Assembly: GCA_030691805.1 (NCBI GenBank)
Contig: JAUYDP010000149.1
Coordinates: forward strand, 1 to 8,657
Direction of reading: 5' to 3'
DNA length: 8,657 nucleotides
Origin: Dehalococcoidia bacterium
GTDB lineage: Bacteria; Chloroflexota; Dehalococcoidia; JAUYDP01
Below the pieces are notes generated by a model. The model was not told the DNA's origin. It made no database searches and worked only from the letters and a program-made list of their open reading frames with translations. This document shows positions 6,482 to 8,657 of this stretch, one piece after another (positions within the stretch are counted from its first letter, which is position 1; the number at the start of each line of letters is the position of its first letter). A program made the position numbers and the translations under genes.

Positions 6482-6511
6482 ATTATAAAAAGGAGGGGGG
6501 ACACCCCCCAA
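6482..6511 (-). promoter_or_regulatory. Candidate sigma-70 promoter for sdhB
   Basis: On the minus strand a perfect TATAAT (6487-6482) lies 18 bases downstream of TTGGGG (6511-6506), which matches only the TTG of the -35 consensus. Transcription would begin near 6475, giving a leader of about 20 bases that contains the AAAGGAA ribosome site. The -35 lies inside the G-rich hairpin of the repeat. The promoter reading competes with the terminator reading of the same bases. Confidence 0.4.
6487..6509 (-). terminator. Candidate intrinsic terminator or attenuator between sdhA and sdhB
   Basis: Read on the minus strand, GGGGGG-TGT-CCCCCC (6509-6495) is a perfect six-pair GC stem with a three-base loop. 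TCC and five T residues follow (6494-6487). This is the standard shape of a Rho-independent terminator, placed after sdhA and before sdhB. The hairpin is also the last unit of the repeat array at 6495-6600, so the repeat appears to have supplied it. Confidence 0.5.
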
Positions 6512-6600
6512 GCCCCCCGTATTTCACAAGCTAGTGTGGGGGGACGCCCCTCAAGACCCCGTATCTCACAAGCTAGAGCGGGGGGACTCCCAAGACCCCC
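6495..6600. repeat. G/C-rich repeat array, about 42-bp period, between sdhA and sdhB
   Basis: CACAAGCTAG occurs at 6525-6534 and 6567-6576 (42 apart). The GGGGGGAC core occurs at 6495, 6538 and 6580 (43 and 42 apart). That gives two full units and a partial third. Each unit carries a G-run, a short loop and a C-run able to form a hairpin, then GTAT(T/C)TCACAAGCTAG. The array occupies most of the 162-base gap. Its GGGGGGACACCCCC core is shared with the 61-bp array upstream of sdhA. Confidence 0.75.
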
Positions 6601-6616
6601 TCCTGCTAGCCGGCCA

Positions 6617-8335
6617 TCAATATTTTCTTTCTACGGGCGGGTAGTTGGTTATAGTAACCGGCGAGTATTCAAGCCTCGGTCCCTCAGGCGTGAAGCGGGC
6701 CAGGGTGTGCTTTAGCCACTTCTCATCGTCCCTAGCCTTGAAGTCCAGACGATAATGTGAACCCCGGCTCTCCTCTCTGGCCACCGCCCCCATTGCCACT
6801 ATCTCAGCCACGTCCAGCATACCTTCCAGCTCCAACGCCCGCATCAGGTCCTGGTTGAAGCTACGGCCATGATATCGCAAGCACCCACGGCGGTAGCGTT
6901 CTTTCAGATCCCTTATTATTTTCAGAGCCTTTTCCATTGGGCTTCTCTCTCGGAAAATCCCCACCTGCTCCGTCATTGTGACTTCCATCTCTTTGCGGAT
7001 GGTTGGAAAGTCCTCTGTCCCGTCGGCCTTAAGAAGCCCCTCAATCTTGGACTGAGCCCCAGCCAGGGCGGACTGAATGTCCTGCTCACCCTTCCGGCTA
7101 TTTTCCTTGCTCTGGACGAACTGGGCCGCCCGTTCTCCCGCCAGCTTACCAAAGACCACGGTTTCCAGGAGAGAGTTGCCTCCCAGCCGGTTGGCCCCGT
7201 GAATGCTTACGCAGGCGCTCTCACCGGCTGCGAAAAACCCGGGCAATTCGCTTTCACCCCAAGTGTTGCAGGCGATTCCGCCCATAGTATAGTGCTGGCC
7301 CGGCTGCACGGGGATGGGCTGTTCCACCGGGTCCACGCCGGCGTAGCTAATAGCCAGATCGCGAATGCCCGGCAGTCTCTCCTCTATCTTTTCCCTCCCC
7401 AGGTGCCTCAGGTCCAGTAGAACGTAGGCGTTCTCATAGCCCCGGCCTTGTTCTATCTCGATCTGCTCAGACCTGGCCACTATATCCCGGGGCGCCAGCT
7501 CCATGAGGCTCGGCGCATAGTCCTTCAAGAAGCGCTCGCCCTTGGCGTTATAAAGATAGCCACCCTCACCCCGAGCTGCCTCTGAAATCAGTATGTTGGT
7601 GCCATAAAGGGTCGTAGGGTGAAACTGGATGAACTCCATGTCCTTAAGCGGCACTCCCGCCCAATAGGCCAGGGCCATGCCGTAACCAGTATTGATGATG
7701 GCGTTGGTAGTCTTCTGGTAAAGCCGGCCTGCCCCACCGGTAGCGAATATTACGGCGTCGGCGCGGAAGGCCTCCAGTTTTCCAGAAAGCATCTCCATCG
7801 CCACCAGACCTACACAGACGCCCGCCGAACGGACCAGGGCCAGGGCCATCCACTCGGAGTAGACCTTGATGCGGCGTTTGGTCACCTGCTCGTAAAGGGT
7901 ATGGAGCATTACATGGCCGGTCTTATCCGCAGAATAGCAGGTGCGCGGATACCCGGCGCCGCCGAAGGGACGTTGGGCGATCTTACCCTCCGGCGTGCGA
8001 CTGAACGGACACCCCCAGTGCTCGAGCTCCACAATACGTGGAACGGCTTCTTTGGCCATCACTTCGATGGAGTCCTGGTCGCCAAGATAGTCACTGCCTT
8101 TGACCGTATCGAAGGCGTGCTTCTCCCAGTTATCGTCTTTTCCGGCCTCGGCGTTCCCGAACGAGGCGTTGGCGCCCCCCTGGGCCGCCCCGGAGTGAGA
8201 CCGGAGAGGATGGACCCTGGACAAAAGGGCGACGTCCAAGCGCTGGCCTCCCTTACCGGTAGCCTGGCAGGCTTCGATGGCAGCGCGCATTCCGGCGAGG
8301 CCTCCACCCACTACCAGGATTTGATGATTGATCAT
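6617..8335 (-). CDS. sdhA: Succinate dehydrogenase / fumarate reductase flavoprotein subunit
   Basis: Catalytic subunit interconverting succinate and fumarate, peripheral on the cytoplasmic side of the membrane. The 572 residues are close to E. coli SdhA (588). The FAD dinucleotide motif VGGGLAGMRAA is at 9-19, and His47 in RSHSGAAQGG is the expected covalent FAD attachment site. Substrate and catalytic positions are His239 (QFHPTT), Arg283 and Arg288 (PRDIVARS), His349 (QHYTMGG) and Arg383 (GANRLGGNSLLE). The C-terminal domain has the usual SRGSHYRLDF and DDEKWLKHTL stretches. The start is ATG with a strong AGGAGG eight bases upstream. It precedes sdhB on the same strand. No membrane-anchor gene follows either subunit, so an anchor must lie beyond 8657 or elsewhere. 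All key residues are present. Confidence 0.97.
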   Translation of the reverse strand: MINHQILVVGGGLAGMRAAIEACQATGKGGQRLDVALLSRVHPLRSHSGAAQGGANASFGNAEAGKDDNWEKHAFDTVKGSDYLGDQDSIEVMAKEAVPRIVELEHWGCPFSRTPEGKIAQRPFGGAGYPRTCYSADKTGHVMLHTLYEQVTKRRIKVYSEWMALALVRSAGVCVGLVAMEMLSGKLEAFRADAVIFATGGAGRLYQKTTNAIINTGYGMALAYWAGVPLKDMEFIQFHPTTLYGTNILISEAARGEGGYLYNAKGERFLKDYAPSLMELAPRDIVARSEQIEIEQGRGYENAYVLLDLRHLGREKIEERLPGIRDLAISYAGVDPVEQPIPVQPGQHYTMGGIACNTWGESELPGFFAAGESACVSIHGANRLGGNSLLETVVFGKLAGERAAQFVQSKENSRKGEQDIQSALAGAQSKIEGLLKADGTEDFPTIRKEMEVTMTEQVGIFRERSPMEKALKIIRDLKERYRRGCLRYHGRSFNQDLMRALELEGMLDVAEIVAMGAVAREESRGSHYRLDFKARDDEKWLKHTLARFTPEGPRLEYSPVTITNYPPVERKY

Positions 8336-8421
8336 GGTCTGTGCCTCCTAGCCATGGCTACTGGGAACAGGAGCCTGGCTCCTTGGAAATTATCCACCCC
8401 ACCCCTCTCATTGGGAGAGAC
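8336..8421 (-). promoter_or_regulatory. sdhA leader with two dyads and a candidate -10
   Basis: The stretch before sdhA contains a strong AGGAGG ribosome site (8349-8344 region), a perfect 12-base palindrome TAGCCATGGCTA (8349-8360) that adjoins it, and a 15-base dyad AGGAGCC-T-GGCTCCT (8369-8383). A GATAAT (8394-8389, minus) could serve as -10, but I see no matching -35. If that -10 is used, the 15-base dyad starts at the transcript's 5' end, a typical operator or leader-hairpin position. The promoter call is weak; the dyads are plain in the sequence. Confidence 0.4.
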
Positions 8422-8657
8422 GGGGGGACACCCCCGAACCCCCGGCCTGCGGCGCTACGACTGAACCGACAATTGCGGGTAACGGGGGACACCCCTGTAC
8501 CCCCGACCGGCAGCGCCACACCTGAACCGACAATTGCGGCAACCGGGGGGCACCCCCGAACCCCCGGCCTGCGGCGCCACACCTGAACCGACAATTGCGG
8601 GAATCGGGGGACACGCCCGAACCACCGGCCTGCGGCGCCACACCTGAACCGACAATA
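8422..8657. repeat. 61-bp G/C-rich tandem repeat array, continuing past the window
   Basis: CTGAACCGAC recurs at 8461, 8522, 8583 and 8644, exactly 61 bases apart each time. That gives three full units (8461-8521, 8522-8582, 8583-8643), a preceding unit in register from about 8422, and the start of another at the window edge. Each unit has the order CTGAACCGACAATTGCGG, a GGGGGACACCCCC hairpin core, a C-run, then GGCCTGCGGCGCCACAC. Units differ mostly around the core. There are no unique spacers, so it is not a CRISPR array. Several short open frames cross it in all three frames and are repeat artefacts. Confidence 0.9.

Noticed and set aside
7619..8464. Long plus-strand open frame (281 codons) antisense to sdhA
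   Set aside because: It lies almost wholly opposite a clear, motif-complete sdhA and runs into the 61-bp repeat. Its protein resembles nothing, and GC-rich third positions explain the openness.
8341..8655. Several open frames of 66-81 codons across the 61-bp array
   Set aside because: The period is not a multiple of three, so the same repeat is open in several frames on both strands. The peptides are repeat translations without ribosome sites.
8422..8657. CRISPR array
   Set aside because: The 61-bp units abut with no unique spacers, and no cas genes are present.

Overview
This window encodes the enzymes joining oxaloacetate to succinate, on two converging gene groups, with purM and one exporter beside them. 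Everything recognisable is bacterial metabolism. Nothing here is a CRISPR array, a phage, a transposase or an RNA gene. The host is probably an uncultured bacterium. The malate dehydrogenase is of the 308-residue LDH-like type found in Chloroflexus, the fumarase is the two-subunit Fe-S type, and PurM is of the short, archaeal-like type. I read this as Chloroflexota, possibly Dehalococcoidia. That is an inference from protein style, not a demonstrated placement.

Layout. Positions 1-181 hold the probable 3' end of an unrecognised gene. The plus-strand group is mdh (304-1230), a repeat-rich 379-base gap, fumA (1610-2455), fumB (2520-3071) and purM (3058-4110, overlapping fumB by 14 bases). The minus-strand group, read from the right, is sdhA (8335-6617), sdhB (6454-5729) and an MFS exporter (5552-4350). 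The two groups converge across 4111-4349. No membrane-anchor subunit (sdhC/sdhD) lies in the window.

Function. SdhAB interconverts succinate and fumarate, FumAB interconverts fumarate and malate, and Mdh interconverts malate and oxaloacetate. The set could run oxidatively (TCA cycle) or reductively (fumarate respiration or the reductive TCA arm), and the sequence does not decide which. PurM belongs to purine synthesis; it is translationally linked to fumB but has no evident enzymatic link to it.

The most unusual content is between the genes. The gaps hold at least seven different short repeat or palindrome structures: a 7-bp tandem repeat before mdh, a hairpin just after mdh, a nested double palindrome before fumA, a degenerate direct repeat before fumB, an 11-bp degenerate tandem array between sdhB and the MFS gene, and two G/C-rich arrays (about 42 bp and exactly 61 bp period) that share a core and flank sdhA on both sides. 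I see no convincing new enzymatic or defence system. The repeats and the sdhA/sdhB leader structures are what deserve a second look.
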